Assembly (NCBI RefSeq): GCF_000507185.2
Contig: NZ_AYTM02000002.1
Coordinates: 5,863,501-5,927,500 of the forward strand
Length of the DNA: 64,000 nucleotides
Direction: 5' to 3'
Origin: Pseudomonas syringae KCTC 12500
GTDB taxonomy: Bacteria > Pseudomonadota > Gammaproteobacteria > Pseudomonadales > Pseudomonadaceae
Made by a program: the position numbers and the translations under genes. Below, piece by piece: positions 8,516-18,746 of this stretch. A model generated the notes under the pieces. That model had not been told where the DNA came from and did no database searches. It saw only the letters and a program-made list of their open reading frames with translations. Positions within the stretch are counted from its first letter, which is position 1, and the number at the start of each line of letters is the position of its first letter.

Positions 8516-10510
8516 TCATAAACGGCGGAAATCCTCGGCACGCAGTCCAAACCGACTCATTTTGTTGTACAAACCGCCCCTTGAAACGTTCAACTGTCGG
8601 GCAGCCAGACGGATGTTGCCTCGGGTGTTTTCGAGCGCAGCCACAATTGCGTGCATTTCATGGGTGCCAAGGTCTCTGGCCGTCATTGGCGCTGGCAAGT
8701 GCTCCGATACCGACTGGCTGGTGCGCTGCCTGATTTCAAGAGGCAAATCGCCAGCCTGGACTAACTCGCCCAAAGCCAGATTGGCTGCGCGCTCAATGGT
8801 ATTTTCAAGCTCCCGCACATTGCCCGGCCAGCTGTAAGCCGCCAGCAGCTCCAACGCTTGCGTCGAAAAGCCCTGCACCGACTTGCGCAGTGAATGGCCA
8901 CAACGAGCAAGAAAATGCCGAGCCAGAAGTACGATATCTTCCTGGCGCATACGCAGCGGCGGCACGGTCAGGTTCAGCACATTCAGCCGGTAATACAAGT
9001 CCTCGCGAAAGGCGCCTTCGGCCACCGCCTGCCCCAGGTTGCGGTGAGTGGCTGCGACGATGCGTACATCCACCTGGCGCGAGCTTTTCGCTCCGACCCG
9101 GGTCACTTCTCCCTCCTGTAAAACCCGCAACAGGCTGATCTGAGCATCGAAGGACATATCGCCGATCTCATCAAGGAATATAGTCCCGCCATCGGCCAGT
9201 TCGAACTTGCCCGCCGAACCACCTCGAGCCGCACCTGTAAATGCGCCCTCGACATGGCCGAACAACTCGCTTTGCACCAGATCCCGGGGAATGGCACCGC
9301 AATTGACGGCCACAAAAGGCCCACCACCGCGGTCACTGGCGTTGTGGATCGCCTGGGCGAACAACTCCTTGCCGGTTCCACTTTCGCCAAGAATCAACGT
9401 TGTGGAATCGCTTCGACTGGCAATCCGTGCCAGGTGCAACGCGTCCTCCATGGCCCGGGACCTGCCCTGAATTGTCTCGAACGTGTAGCGGGCCTGAGTG
9501 CCTACGATTCGCCGCGTGATCTCCCGGATACGACGGTTCTCCCGCAACGACACCACACGCCCGCCCTGCTCCAGCGGGCACACAGAAACCAGGCAGGACA
9601 GCTGGCTGAAATCATGCAGCTCGAAAATGCAATCCAGATCCCGCAGCCCTTCGCCGCCGTGCGTCAGAATCTGTTCGCTCAAGTCACTGCGACCCAGGCG
9701 CTGGAACGGGCTGCCCAGCGCATCCAGATCGACTCGAAAGAGCTGCCGGGCATAACGATTGAGTGCCTTGATACAGCCTCGCTCGTCCAGCACTACCAGG
9801 CCTTCATTGAGCACTTCGAGCACAGTCTTCTGTTGTTCCAGCAGCGCCTGTAGCACCATCTGCCGCGAAACGGCCTCCGCCGCGGCCTGGACGGTGCCCA
9901 GGGTATGAAAGTGGAACCAGCCCGGCTCGGCGGTCAGAGTCAGCAGCGCCAGCGTCTGTCCCTGCGCATTGCGGATAGGGGCCGCTGCACAATGCATTCG
10001 TCGCTGACGCAGACCTTTACCGAAGTTTTCTTCAGCCAATACATACACCAGAGCATCTTCAGCCAGCGCCAGCCCCGTGCAGTTAGTGCCCTGCACGGAC
10101 TCCAGCAAGCGCGTCCCTACCGGCGTAATGTCCAGGCCGCAAAAATACAGGGTGGTGCCTTCGACGTCAGTAAGGTTGATATGGCCCCGCGGGTTATAGG
10201 CGAGCAAGCCGTGCATTACCTGAGCAGCGGCCGCAATCAACCCTCGGTTGGCCGCCAGAGTGGCTGCCAGTGCCTGCGGGTCGATGAACCTGTAGTCGCC
10301 GTCCTCAGGGTCCACACCACCTGCAACGCTACGGCCCCAAGAGTCCCAGATCACCTTGCGAACCGATGACGGACGCTGGTCGAGGCCGTCCAGGCGCGCC
10401 TGCCAGGCTTGCTCCAGTTCAGGAATGGGCCCGGCATTGAGTGCAACGGTCCCCAATGATGTGAGGTAGTCGAGGTCTTCTGCGCTGAAGGTCATGGACT
10501 CTGGAGACAT
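8516..10510 (-). CDS. Sigma-54-dependent transcriptional activator (AcoR-like)
   Basis: About 664 residues: an N-terminal GAF-like sensory region, a PAS-like middle ([20 protein letters not shown]), an AAA+ sigma-54 contact domain and a C-terminal Fis-type helix-turn-helix. Walker A is GESGTGKE, the sigma-54 loop GAFTGA is intact near residue 420, and the DNA-binding segment is [20 protein letters not shown]. It should activate RNA polymerase-sigma-54 by ATP hydrolysis. It is divergent from the Gfo/Idh gene, with a 46-bp palindrome (10524-10569) only 13 bp upstream of its own start and a -24/-12 promoter for the divergent genes. ATG 10510 is preferred; GTG 10519 is possible. Its inducer is unknown, perhaps a cyclitol or sugar given the target genes. 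Confidence 0.9.
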   Translation of the reverse strand: MSPESMTFSAEDLDYLTSLGTVALNAGPIPELEQAWQARLDGLDQRPSSVRKVIWDSWGRSVAGGVDPEDGDYRFIDPQALAATLAANRGLIAAAAQVMHGLLAYNPRGHINLTDVEGTTLYFCGLDITPVGTRLLESVQGTNCTGLALAEDALVYVLAEENFGKGLRQRRMHCAAAPIRNAQGQTLALLTLTAEPGWFHFHTLGTVQAAAEAVSRQMVLQALLEQQKTVLEVLNEGLVVLDERGCIKALNRYARQLFRVDLDALGSPFQRLGRSDLSEQILTHGGEGLRDLDCIFELHDFSQLSCLVSVCPLEQGGRVVSLRENRRIREITRRIVGTQARYTFETIQGRSRAMEDALHLARIASRSDSTTLILGESGTGKELFAQAIHNASDRGGGPFVAVNCGAIPRDLVQSELFGHVEGAFTGAARGGSAGKFELADGGTIFLDEIGDMSFDAQISLLRVLQEGEVTRVGAKSSRQVDVRIVAATHRNLGQAVAEGAFREDLYYRLNVLNLTVPPLRMRQEDIVLLARHFLARCGHSLRKSVQGFSTQALELLAAYSWPGNVRELENTIERAANLALGELVQAGDLPLEIRQRTSQSVSEHLPAPMTARDLGTHEMHAIVAALENTRGNIRLAARQLNVSRGGLYNKMSRFGLRAEDFRRL

Positions 10511-10523
10511 TGACGGCACCCAT

Positions 10524-10569
10524 GTTCATATTTTCGACATGTCAGTATAGACATGTCGAAAATATGAAC
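10524..10569. promoter_or_regulatory. Perfect 46-bp inverted repeat, putative activator-binding site
   Basis: Arms GTTCATATTTTCGACATGTC (10524-10543) and its exact reverse complement (10550-10569) flank a 6-base spacer. Each arm contains GACATGTC, which is itself palindromic. It lies 53 bp upstream of the -24/-12 promoter and next to the start of the sigma-54 activator gene, so it is a good candidate upstream activating sequence that may also autoregulate the activator. Confidence 0.75.
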
Positions 10570-10621
10570 ACTTTTTTATGATTAATCGTAAAAAACCATT
10601 TAATATCAATTAGTTACGTAA

Positions 10622-10637
10622 TGGCACAACCCTTGCT
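10622..10637 (+). promoter_or_regulatory. Sigma-54 (-24/-12) promoter
   Basis: TGGCACAACCCTTGCT matches the sigma-54 consensus TGGCAC-N5-TTGCW exactly. It lies 68 bp upstream of the Gfo/Idh start codon and downstream of the 46-bp palindrome, on the strand that would drive the three-gene operon. Confidence 0.85.
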
Positions 10638-10704
10638 AATTCCGTTGTACCCGGTCTATTCACGGCCGGGAAATAATCGAAAAATAATGACAAGGGGTTA
10701 TTTC

Positions 10705-11727
10705 ATGAGCAAAAAAATCCTCCGCCTGGGGCTGATCGGGGCTGGTCGCATGGGCAGCTTTCACGGGCAGACTGCTGCCCATCACATCCCTGGTGCCTGC
10801 CTGGCAGCCATCGCAGACCCCACACTGGGACAGGCGTCGCGGCTTGCCGTGGAGTTGGGTGTGGACCGGGTCTACACCGACCCTCAGCAATTGCTGGACG
10901 ATCCCGAAATAGACGGCGTATTGATTGCCGCTCCTGCGCGCAGCCACGCGGAACTGGTCACGAGCGCGGCACGGGCTGGCAAGGGCGTCTTTTGCGAGAA
11001 GCCCATGGCAATCACTCTGGAGGAAGCCGATCGCGCGATCGCTGCAGCCGCCGAGGCAGGCGTCCCCTTGCAGGTTGGTTTCAACCGTCGCTTCGCCAGG
11101 AGCTTTCGCACAGCTCATCTGAACGTAGTCGAGGGACGCATAGGTACACCACAACTGTTGCGCTCGCTGACCCGCGACCCGGCGCTGAATAACCCGTCGG
11201 CCTCACCGCAATGGGTGGTTTTTCTGGAAACCCTGATTCACGATTTCGACACACTGCGTTACCTGAACCCTGGGGCGGAGGCAGTCAGCGTATTCGTCAT
11301 GGCTGATGCGCTGATTGCCCCGGATTACCGGAGCAATGGTTTTCTGGACACCGCCGTGGTGGTGATCCGTTTCGATAACGGCGCCATTGCTACAGCAGAA
11401 GCCAGCTTCCAGGCTGTCTACGGTTACGATGTCCGGGGAGAAGTGTTCGGCAGTGCTGGCATGCTGACCATGGGCAACGTCAATGACTCCGACCTGACCC
11501 GGTACCTGGCCAATGGCACACAGACAGACACCCGGCGACTGGACACCGACCTGCTGCGCGATGCGTATGTCGCTGAACTCAATCATTTTGTCGATTGCCT
11601 GCGCACCGGAGCCAAACCCATTGCCAGCGGCGAAGATGCCCGAGCAGCACTGGCCATTGCCCGCGCCTGCATCGAATCCTTCCAGCAAGGCCTGCCGGTA
11701 GAGGTATCACGGGGATTCGGCGCATGA
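10705..11727 (+). CDS. Gfo/Idh/MocA-family oxidoreductase (inositol 2-dehydrogenase-like)
   Basis: A 340-residue NAD(P)-dependent dehydrogenase. The N-terminal Rossmann motif LGLIGAGRMGSFHG is at residues 7-20, and the catalytic-domain signature EKPMAI follows near residue 100 (the Lys of EKP is characteristic of this family). Members oxidise myo-inositol and related polyols or sugars. I chose ATG 10705, preceded by AAGGGG about 7 bases upstream; the frame extends to 10621 but that segment contains the sigma-54 promoter. Its stop overlaps the next start (ATGA at 11724). Inositol or a rhizopine-like cyclitol is a reasonable guess for the substrate. Confidence 0.87.
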   Translation: MSKKILRLGLIGAGRMGSFHGQTAAHHIPGACLAAIADPTLGQASRLAVELGVDRVYTDPQQLLDDPEIDGVLIAAPARSHAELVTSAARAGKGVFCEKPMAITLEEADRAIAAAAEAGVPLQVGFNRRFARSFRTAHLNVVEGRIGTPQLLRSLTRDPALNNPSASPQWVVFLETLIHDFDTLRYLNPGAEAVSVFVMADALIAPDYRSNGFLDTAVVVIRFDNGAIATAEASFQAVYGYDVRGEVFGSAGMLTMGNVNDSDLTRYLANGTQTDTRRLDTDLLRDAYVAELNHFVDCLRTGAKPIASGEDARAALAIARACIESFQQGLPVEVSRGFGA

Positions 11728-12512
11728 GCTTCATACCATTCACATTAGCGGTCAGCGCCGAGATGGTCTTTCTGGAGTTGCCGTTCACCGATCGTGTCAG
11801 ACGTATCCACGAGTTGGGCTTCAGCGTCGAGATATGGAGCTGGGCCAATAAAGACATAGCAGCCCTGGTCGCGACCGGAGCGAATTTCACATCCATGACC
11901 GGCTACACGCGCGGCAATCTGACCGATCACGATGCAATCCAGCAACTGCTCCACAGCGCCCGCGAATCGCTGGAGGTTGCTGCGCAGCTCGATTGCCCGA
12001 GTCTGAACCTGCATGGCACCGGGCTGGACGACAAGGGCTTGCCGGTCAAGCCAGTCGCCCACCTCGATGGGCGCATGTGGTTGAGCGCTTGTAGAACGCT
12101 GGAAAAACTCGCTCGCCTCGGGGAAGACGCAGGCCGGGTCTTTCTGCTGGAGAACCTGAACACTGAAGTGGATCACCCCGGCACACCCTTCGCCCGCGCC
12201 CAGGACACATTGGCCTTGATAGAGGCTGTGGGCAGCCTGCATTTGAAGATGAACCTTGACCTTTACCACGCCCAGATTGGTGAAGGAAACCTGATCGAAC
12301 TTATCCAGCGCTCCGGAAACGCTATCGGAGAAATCCAGGTGGCCGATGTCCCCGGCCGCAAGGAGCCTGGTACAGGTGAGATTCATTATCCGGCCATTGC
12401 CAGAGCCCTGTTCGAGATGGGCTTCACCGGCGTGGTCGGGCTTGAGGGCTGGGCCAGCAGCAACAGTGAAACGGCACTTGAGCGCTTCAAGAAAGCCTTC
12501 ACGCTGGATTGA
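11724..12512 (+). CDS. Sugar isomerase-like TIM-barrel protein (hydroxypyruvate isomerase family)
   Basis: A 262-residue xylose-isomerase-like TIM barrel of the Hyi/IolH-type group. Metal-ligand candidates include Glu in FLLENLN (about residue 140), the stretch MNLDLYHAQIGEGN, and Glu in GLEGW near the C terminus. Family members isomerise or epimerise small sugars and ketoacids. Translation is coupled to the dehydrogenase by an ATGA overlap; the open frame further upstream overlaps that gene and is not protein-like. With the dehydrogenase it likely performs consecutive steps of one catabolic path. Confidence 0.82.
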   Translation: MSFIPFTLAVSAEMVFLELPFTDRVRRIHELGFSVEIWSWANKDIAALVATGANFTSMTGYTRGNLTDHDAIQQLLHSARESLEVAAQLDCPSLNLHGTGLDDKGLPVKPVAHLDGRMWLSACRTLEKLARLGEDAGRVFLLENLNTEVDHPGTPFARAQDTLALIEAVGSLHLKMNLDLYHAQIGEGNLIELIQRSGNAIGEIQVADVPGRKEPGTGEIHYPAIARALFEMGFTGVVGLEGWASSNSETALERFKKAFTLD

Positions 12513-12604
12513 AAATGCACCTGGAAACGTTCTGGAGATGCGCGCGAAATTTTTCGCGAAAGATCGCAATAGCGTCAATTTATAACAACAAAAGGAACTC
12601 TCTC

Positions 12605-13531
12605 ATGCCTCTCTGCAAACTGCTCATTGCTGCATTCCTGGTGGTGTCCAGCCAATGGGCTGCCGCCAGCTACCGCATCGGCGTCACGATCGCCCGGGTC
12701 GATGACAACTTCATGACCTATGTTCGCAGTGGCCTGGAGGAAGCCGCCAGGAAAGATGGCGTTCAGGTCCAGTTCGAAGATGCTCAAGGTGATGTGGTTC
12801 GCCAGATCAATCAAGTTCAGGGTTTTCTGAGTCAGAAAGTCGATGCCGTCATCGTCTTGCCCGTGGACACCGCTGCCACGGCCAACATGACGCGCGCTGC
12901 GGTCGAGGCAAAGGTACCGCTGGTCTACGTCAATCGCCATCCGGATGAGCGCGTCTTACCCAAGGGGGTGACGACGGTAGCGTCCAATGACATCGAGGCC
13001 GGACAACTGCAGATGCGCTACTTGGCAGACAGGATGGGAGGCAAGGGCACTATCGCCCTCATCATGGGCGACCTGGCGCAAAACTCGACACACGACCGTA
13101 GCGAAGGTGTCAAACAAGTGCTCAAGGAGTATCCCGGCATAACCATCGTCGAGCAGCAGTCAGCTGAATGGCAACGCAACAAAGGCATGGACCTGACCAG
13201 CAACTGGTTGCTGGCAGGCAGGTCCTTTGATGCAATCGTGGCCAATAACGACGAGATGGCCATAGGTGCCGCCATGGCGCTGCAGCAGGCGGGTAAAGCC
13301 AAGGGTGAAGTCGCCATCGTAGGCATAGACGGTTTGCCGGATGGCCTGGCGGCAATCAAGCGCGGAATACTCGCAGCTTCGGTATTCCAGGACCCGAAAG
13401 CTCAGGCGAGCATGGCGCTGCAGTCGGCCATCAAGATGATCAAAGGCGAGCCGGTCGATGCGGACATCTGGGTGCCCTTTCAACTGATCACGCCGGAACA
13501 GGTGACCGTGTTCGAGCAGCACTATAAATAG
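12605..13531 (+). CDS. Periplasmic sugar-binding protein (ribose/inositol/rhizopine type)
   Basis: A 308-residue type I periplasmic binding protein. The signal peptide MPLCKLLIAAFLVVSSQWAAA is cleaved near residue 20; the mature part begins YRIGVTIARVDDNFM. The hinge sequences IVANNDEMAIGAAMALQQAG and IVGIDGLPDGLAAI are typical of ribose, inositol and MocB-like rhizopine-binding proteins. ATG 12605 has AAAGGAA upstream. No ATPase or permease follows, so it must work with a transporter encoded elsewhere or serve as a sensor partner. It shares the sigma-54-controlled operon. Confidence 0.87.
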   Translation: MPLCKLLIAAFLVVSSQWAAASYRIGVTIARVDDNFMTYVRSGLEEAARKDGVQVQFEDAQGDVVRQINQVQGFLSQKVDAVIVLPVDTAATANMTRAAVEAKVPLVYVNRHPDERVLPKGVTTVASNDIEAGQLQMRYLADRMGGKGTIALIMGDLAQNSTHDRSEGVKQVLKEYPGITIVEQQSAEWQRNKGMDLTSNWLLAGRSFDAIVANNDEMAIGAAMALQQAGKAKGEVAIVGIDGLPDGLAAIKRGILAASVFQDPKAQASMALQSAIKMIKGEPVDADIWVPFQLITPEQVTVFEQHYK

Positions 13532-13920
13532 GATTCACTCCGTGCTGAAAGCAGTGTGCCGAGTTTCAGATCAGTCGTATCGACGGCGGACCGGCGAAAT
13601 CATGGTCGCTCACAAGAATCTTAAAGCTCCGTTCAGTAACGGGCGGAGCGACGTTCTGCAGCCCGCTGTTGAACAGCATCGAGAGTCAATCAGATGACCA
13701 CTGACCGTCCATGTTGAGGCGGGTCGTGCATTACTGAGCTGCGCTCAAGGATTCATTCTGAAAACTCGGGTTATCAGCCGGCCCCGTGTGTCATAGGCTC
13801 ACGCAATGAACTGTCCAGCCAAACGGCTTCCTCACCCAGTGCACTCGCGGTGAAAGATTTGCAACGCAAAGGAATCAGCAGCCCCGACTTCAGACCTGCA
13901 CACTGCGAATGGAGACCTTG
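13532..13920. other. Intergenic region between the binding-protein gene and paoA
   Basis: About 390 bases with no supported gene. It must contain the promoter of the aldehyde oxidoreductase operon; I could not identify a confident -35/-10 pair or a terminator for the preceding operon. Confidence 0.4.
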
Positions 13921-14589
13921 ATGCCCCCTAGAACCCCCGCTGCGCCAGACGCTGGAATAGCAATATCCCGACGACAAGTGCTGATCGGCACTGCAGGTAC
14001 TGCAGTTACAGCGGTATTGGCAAAAGGCGATGACACGCAAGCGGCTGCCAGGAAGCAGTCAGCACCGAAAAGTCCGCCTGGCAGTCATGTGACGTTCACA
14101 CTCAACGGTCGACGCGTTGCTCTGGATGTCGACAACCGCTCCACTCTTCTGGACATCCTTCGCGAAAGACTTCATTTGAATGGCACCAAAAAAGGCTGTG
14201 ATCACGGCCAGTGTGGTGCCTGTACGGTGATCGTGGAAGGCAGACGAATCAACTCATGCCTTACCCTTGCAGTCATGCACGAGGGCGACAGCATCACCAC
14301 CATCGAAGGGCTCGGCACGCCGGACAACCTGCACCCGATGCAATCGGCGTTTATCAAACATGATGGCTATCAATGCGGTTATTGCACGCCTGGCCAGATT
14401 TGCTCCGCAGTGGCGATGCTTGAAGAGATAAAAGCCGGCGTACCCAGCCACGCAAGCGGCGATTTGATCGACGGCAGCCGTGTTACCGCGGTTGAGATAC
14501 GGGAACGCATGAGTGGCAATATCTGCAGATGCGGCGCCTATTCCAACATCGTCGAAGCCATTCAAGAAGTAGCCGGAGTTGACGCATGA
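13921..14589 (+). CDS. paoA: Periplasmic aldehyde oxidoreductase, 2Fe-2S subunit
   Basis: A 222-residue small subunit of a molybdenum hydroxylase, carrying two [2Fe-2S] clusters. A Tat signal with [12 protein letters not shown] lies at residues 14-25, indicating export of the folded enzyme. The plant-ferredoxin cluster is [11 protein letters not shown] plus a downstream Cys in RINSCLTLA; the second cluster is [10 protein letters not shown] with CRCGAY near the C terminus. ATG 13921 has TGGAGA upstream; an in-frame ATG at 13909 is possible. It overlaps paoB by ATGA. PaoABC in E. coli oxidises aromatic aldehydes to acids. Confidence 0.9.
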   Translation: MPPRTPAAPDAGIAISRRQVLIGTAGTAVTAVLAKGDDTQAAARKQSAPKSPPGSHVTFTLNGRRVALDVDNRSTLLDILRERLHLNGTKKGCDHGQCGACTVIVEGRRINSCLTLAVMHEGDSITTIEGLGTPDNLHPMQSAFIKHDGYQCGYCTPGQICSAVAMLEEIKAGVPSHASGDLIDGSRVTAVEIRERMSGNICRCGAYSNIVEAIQEVAGVDA

Positions 14590-15536
14590 GATCCTTCACC
14601 TACGAACGCGTGACCTCTCTACAACAGGCAGTCAACGCCGCCGCCGATAATCCGGGCGCCCGATTCATCGCCGGTGGTACCAATTTGCTCGATCTGATGA
14701 AACTGGAAATCGAGACCCCTCAGCATCTGATCGATGTAAACGGACTGGGACTCGACAAGATATCCGCCACCGAGGACGGAGGGATAAGGATAGGCGCAAT
14801 GGTACGTAACACCGACCTGGCAGCTGCGCCTGAGGTTCGTCGTGACTACGCAGTCCTTTCCAGAGCGCTGCTCGCGGGAGCGTCAGGGCAACTGCGCAAC
14901 AAAGCCACAACGGCAGGCAATCTGTTGCAACGCACCCGGTGTGCATATTTTTACGACACCCATCAGCCTTGCAACAAACGGCGTCCGGGTGCCGGTTGCC
15001 CCGCAATGGGGGGCGCCAGTCGGCAGCAAGCGATCATCGGCGTCAGCGATGCCTGCATTGCCAACCATCCCAGTGACATGGCCGTGGCAATGCGGGTATT
15101 GGGCGCGAAGGTCGAAACCCTTGCTCCAAACGGTCAGACCAGGACGATTGATCTGGCTGACCTTTACAGCGCTCCCGGGGACACTCCACATATCGAGAAC
15201 GTCCTGAGTGCCGCCGAGTTGATTACCGCCGTGACGTTGCCTGAGCCCGTGGGAGGCAAGCATATTTACTACAAGGTTCGCGACCGCGCCTCTTACGCGT
15301 TTGCGCTGGTGTCTGTTGCAGCGATCGTAATGCCGGACCGGACTGGCCAGCTTGCCCTGGGGGGCGTGGCCTATAAACCCTGGCGAAGTGAAGAGGCTGA
15401 AGCCTCTCTTCCTGAAGGGGCGAATGCAGTCGCAACGCGCTTGCTCGCCGGCGCCCATCCTACCGCGCAGAATGCCTTCAAAATCAAACTGGCGGAACGG
15501 ACTATCGGTCTTGCTCTTTCCAGCGCGTCTTCCTAA
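14586..15536 (+). CDS. paoB: Periplasmic aldehyde oxidoreductase, FAD subunit
   Basis: A 316-residue FAD-binding subunit. FAD contacts are [12 protein letters not shown] near residue 28 and the [13 protein letters not shown] region near 105. The Cys cluster in [24 protein letters not shown] matches the extra [4Fe-4S] site that is typical of the PaoB-type subunit. It is translationally coupled to the 2Fe-2S subunit and followed by the molybdopterin subunit after 50 bp. Confidence 0.9.
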   Translation: MRSFTYERVTSLQQAVNAAADNPGARFIAGGTNLLDLMKLEIETPQHLIDVNGLGLDKISATEDGGIRIGAMVRNTDLAAAPEVRRDYAVLSRALLAGASGQLRNKATTAGNLLQRTRCAYFYDTHQPCNKRRPGAGCPAMGGASRQQAIIGVSDACIANHPSDMAVAMRVLGAKVETLAPNGQTRTIDLADLYSAPGDTPHIENVLSAAELITAVTLPEPVGGKHIYYKVRDRASYAFALVSVAAIVMPDRTGQLALGGVAYKPWRSEEAEASLPEGANAVATRLLAGAHPTAQNAFKIKLAERTIGLALSSASS

Positions 15537-15586
15537 GCAAATCAACGGCATTGTACGGCTGCGGTCGATGACAAGGATTAAGCCTC

Positions 15587-17797
15587 ATGAAGTTTGACAC
15601 GCCTGCGAGCACAAACCCCATCGATCAACTGAAAGTGATTGGTCAACCCAGAGTTCGCCTTGAAGGAAAACTGAAAACCACCGGCACGGCGACGTATGCT
15701 TACGAACAACAAGCGGCTGTCAGCCCTCCTGCCTACGGGTATGTCGTAGGCTCATCAATCGGCAAGGGGCGGATCTCTTCAATCGATTCGAGTGAAGCGC
15801 GCCAGGCCAGCGGCGTCATCGCAATCGTCACCCATGAGAATGCCGGTCACTTGGACAGGGGCGAATTCTACGTCGACCGTGCGCTTGCCGGCCCGAAGGT
15901 CGATCACTATCACCAGGCAGTGGCAATCGTCGTTGCACAGACGTTTGAACAAGCCAGGGCCGCATCGGCATTGCTCCGGATCTACTACGCAAGAGAGCCT
16001 GGCGCCTATAGCCTGGCCGCGCAGCGAGAGTCCGCCAAGACACCCGCGCCGGGTGCGTTCGGCCCTCCTCCGCATACCGCAATCGGGGATTTCGAAGGCG
16101 CGTTAAAGAGCGCTGCGTTCACACTCGAAGGCCATTACACCACCCCGGATCATGCCCACGCGATGATGGAACCTCATGCGACCATTGCTCAGTGGCAGGG
16201 AGACAAACTGACGCTGTGGACATCCATTCAGCAGATGAACTGGGGTGTCCGAGACCTGGCTAAGACCCTGGGTATATCCAGAGACAACATTCACCTGATA
16301 TCGCCCTATATCGGCGGCGGTTTCGGCGGTAAAGGTACCATCCTGTGCGACGCGGTCCTGGCCTCTCTGGCAGCCAGAGAAGCCGGGTGCCCGGTAAAAG
16401 TTGCACTCCCTCGCCCGCTGATGTTCAACAACCTCACCCACAGACCCGCGACGATTCAATGCATACGGCTCGGCGCCAATGCGGACGGCACGCTCACTGC
16501 AATCGGTCACGAGAGTTGGTCGGGCAACCTGCGTGGTGGTCGAACTGAAGCCGCTACTGCATCCACCCGCACGTTGTACGCCGGCGCAAACCGTATGACG
16601 CGCCTGTATCTGGCCGAACTTGATCTGGCTGAAGGCAGCGCCATGCGAGCGCCCGGCGAGGCGCCGGGCATGATGGCGCTGGAAATTGCCATGGACGAAA
16701 TGGCCGAGAAGCTGGGTATGGACCCTGTAAAGTTTCGCGTCATCAACGACACCCAGGTAGACCCTGAACAGCCGGACCGCCGTTTTTCTCAGCGTCAGTT
16801 GATTGAGTGCCTGAACACTGGAGCCGATCAATTTGGCTGGAACCAGCGTAATCCCGAACCCGGCAAGGAACTGCATGACGGCTGGTGGATCGGCGTAGGG
16901 ATGGCGTCCGCGATTCGAGGCGCCCCGACGACAAAGTCTGCCGCTCGCGTGCGACTTGATCGCAAAGGCATCATCACGGTCGAAACGGACATGACCGACA
17001 TTGGAACAGGCTCTTACACAATCATTGCCCAGACGGCTGCAGAAATGATGGGCGTCGACCTGGACAAGGTGAATGTCCACCTGGGAGATTCACGCTTCCC
17101 GGAGTCTTCCGGTTCAGGCGGACAATGGGGAGCGGCCTCATCCACGGCGGGCGTGTACGCGGCCTGCGTGAAACTCAGGGACGCCATTGCCACCAGGCTC
17201 GGGCTTGATCCGGCAAAAACCGAATTCGTCGATGGTCAGGTTCGCGAAGGATTAAAAAGCATGCTATTGGCACACGCGGCGATGGACCGCGACATAGTGG
17301 CGGAAGACGCCATGGAGTTCGGCGACCTGGCAAAAGAGTATGTCCAGCAGACCTTTGGCGCTCATTTCGTCGAGGTTGGGGTAAATGCCGCCACTGCGGA
17401 AATTCGCATTCGCCGCCAGCTTGCGGTGTGCGCAGCCGGCAGGATACTCAATCCCAAAACAGCGCGCAGCCAGATCATCGGAGGCATGACCATGGGCGCA
17501 GGTGCCGCGCTCATGGAAGAAATGATTGTGGACCATCGCCTGGGTTTTTTTGTGAATCACGATCTGGCTGGCTACGAAGTGCCGGTGCACGCCGACATTC
17601 CCCACCAGGAAGTCATCTTTCTGGATGAGGTAGACCCCTATGCCACGCCTCTCAAGGCTAAAGGTGTCGGCGAGCTCGGTATTTCCGGAGCGGCAGCGGC
17701 GATTGCTAACGCTGTTTATAACGCTACCGGCGTAAGGGTTCGCGATTACCCGATTACACTCGATAAGCTCATTGACCATTTGCCCACTCTGGGCTGA
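15587..17797 (+). CDS. paoC: Periplasmic aldehyde oxidoreductase, molybdopterin subunit
   Basis: A 736-residue catalytic subunit of the xanthine dehydrogenase/aldehyde oxidase family. Moco-binding stretches include IGGGFGGKG near residue 245 and MRAPGEAPGMMALE near 350; the catalytic Glu lies in KGVGELGISGAAAA close to the C terminus. Length fits PaoC (YagR). No XdhC/PaoD-type maturation factor, which inserts the sulfurated cofactor, is visible in the window, so it must be supplied elsewhere. Confidence 0.9.
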   Translation: MKFDTPASTNPIDQLKVIGQPRVRLEGKLKTTGTATYAYEQQAAVSPPAYGYVVGSSIGKGRISSIDSSEARQASGVIAIVTHENAGHLDRGEFYVDRALAGPKVDHYHQAVAIVVAQTFEQARAASALLRIYYAREPGAYSLAAQRESAKTPAPGAFGPPPHTAIGDFEGALKSAAFTLEGHYTTPDHAHAMMEPHATIAQWQGDKLTLWTSIQQMNWGVRDLAKTLGISRDNIHLISPYIGGGFGGKGTILCDAVLASLAAREAGCPVKVALPRPLMFNNLTHRPATIQCIRLGANADGTLTAIGHESWSGNLRGGRTEAATASTRTLYAGANRMTRLYLAELDLAEGSAMRAPGEAPGMMALEIAMDEMAEKLGMDPVKFRVINDTQVDPEQPDRRFSQRQLIECLNTGADQFGWNQRNPEPGKELHDGWWIGVGMASAIRGAPTTKSAARVRLDRKGIITVETDMTDIGTGSYTIIAQTAAEMMGVDLDKVNVHLGDSRFPESSGSGGQWGAASSTAGVYAACVKLRDAIATRLGLDPAKTEFVDGQVREGLKSMLLAHAAMDRDIVAEDAMEFGDLAKEYVQQTFGAHFVEVGVNAATAEIRIRRQLAVCAAGRILNPKTARSQIIGGMTMGAGAALMEEMIVDHRLGFFVNHDLAGYEVPVHADIPHQEVIFLDEVDPYATPLKAKGVGELGISGAAAAIANAVYNATGVRVRDYPITLDKLIDHLPTLG

Positions 17798-17831
17798 TCT
17801 TAATCTCTGCTAACTGGTCTGGGAGTCATCA

Positions 17832-18746
17832 ATGCAGCTAAGCCGCACGAACCTGGCAGATATTGTTTATTTCCTCGCCATCGCTCGGCATCAAAGCTTC
17901 AGAAAGGCTGGTCTTGAGGTCGGTATCAGTGCATCAGCGCTGAGCCATGCAATGAAAGGACTTGAAACCCGGCTTGGCATTCGGCTACTCAATCGCACCA
18001 CCCGAAGCGTCACGCTCACGGCGGCTGGCGAAGAGTTGCAGGGGCTGATCAGCTCTCCGGTCAATGACATCGGGCAAGCCTTGGAGACCCTCAATCGACT
18101 GCGCGACGAACCCGCCGGGCGTATCCGGCTGAACGTCTTGAGCGACGGTGCCAAACTGCTTCTGGGCCCCGTTCTACCGGTGTTTGTCGATCGCTATCCA
18201 GACATTGAGGTAGACCTCACCGTGACCAACCGAATGGTCGATATCATCGGCGACGGACACGATGCAGGAATCCGCTTCGGTGGCACGGTTCCCGCAGACA
18301 TGATCGCTCAACGACTGTCTCCCGATGTCGCCTGGGCCGTTGTCGGGGCACCTGATTACCTCAAGCGGTTCGGCATCCCGAAACACCCGTCCGATCTGTA
18401 CCAGCATCGTTGCCTGCGCATACGCCTGGGTAATGCACGTATTTATCACTGGCAATTTTCCAAAGAGGGCCAGCAGTTGGAGATTGACGCGCCCGGGGCC
18501 GTCACCATCGATGAAACGCGTGTCGGAGTAGCGATGGCGATGCGCGGCGTCGGCTTGATGTACGTTCCGGCATGGGTCGTCGAACGACAGATCGCGGAAG
18601 GCTCCCTGCACAGGGTTCTGGAAGACTGGACTCACCACGACCCGGGTTTCCACATATATTACTCAAGCTTCAGACAGCTTCCCGTAGGGCTTCGCCTGCT
18701 GATTGATCTGATCCGCGAACTTCAACCTATGGGGCCACTGCCTTAG
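17832..18746 (+). CDS. LysR-family transcriptional regulator
   Basis: A 304-residue regulator with an N-terminal winged helix (FLAIARHQSFRKAGLEVGISASALSHAMKGLE, residues about 12-43) followed by the LysR effector-binding domain. It lies 34 bp downstream of paoC on the same strand, so it could be cotranscribed; its stop overlaps the convergent CMD gene by 4 bp. Regulation of the aldehyde oxidase or the CMD gene is plausible but not shown. Confidence 0.88.
   Translation: MQLSRTNLADIVYFLAIARHQSFRKAGLEVGISASALSHAMKGLETRLGIRLLNRTTRSVTLTAAGEELQGLISSPVNDIGQALETLNRLRDEPAGRIRLNVLSDGAKLLLGPVLPVFVDRYPDIEVDLTVTNRMVDIIGDGHDAGIRFGGTVPADMIAQRLSPDVAWAVVGAPDYLKRFGIPKHPSDLYQHRCLRIRLGNARIYHWQFSKEGQQLEIDAPGAVTIDETRVGVAMAMRGVGLMYVPAWVVERQIAEGSLHRVLEDWTHHDPGFHIYYSSFRQLPVGLRLLIDLIRELQPMGPLP

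Noticed and set aside
16103..17080. Minus-strand open frame of 325 codons in paoC
   Set aside because: Shadow frame opposite an intact molybdopterin subunit.
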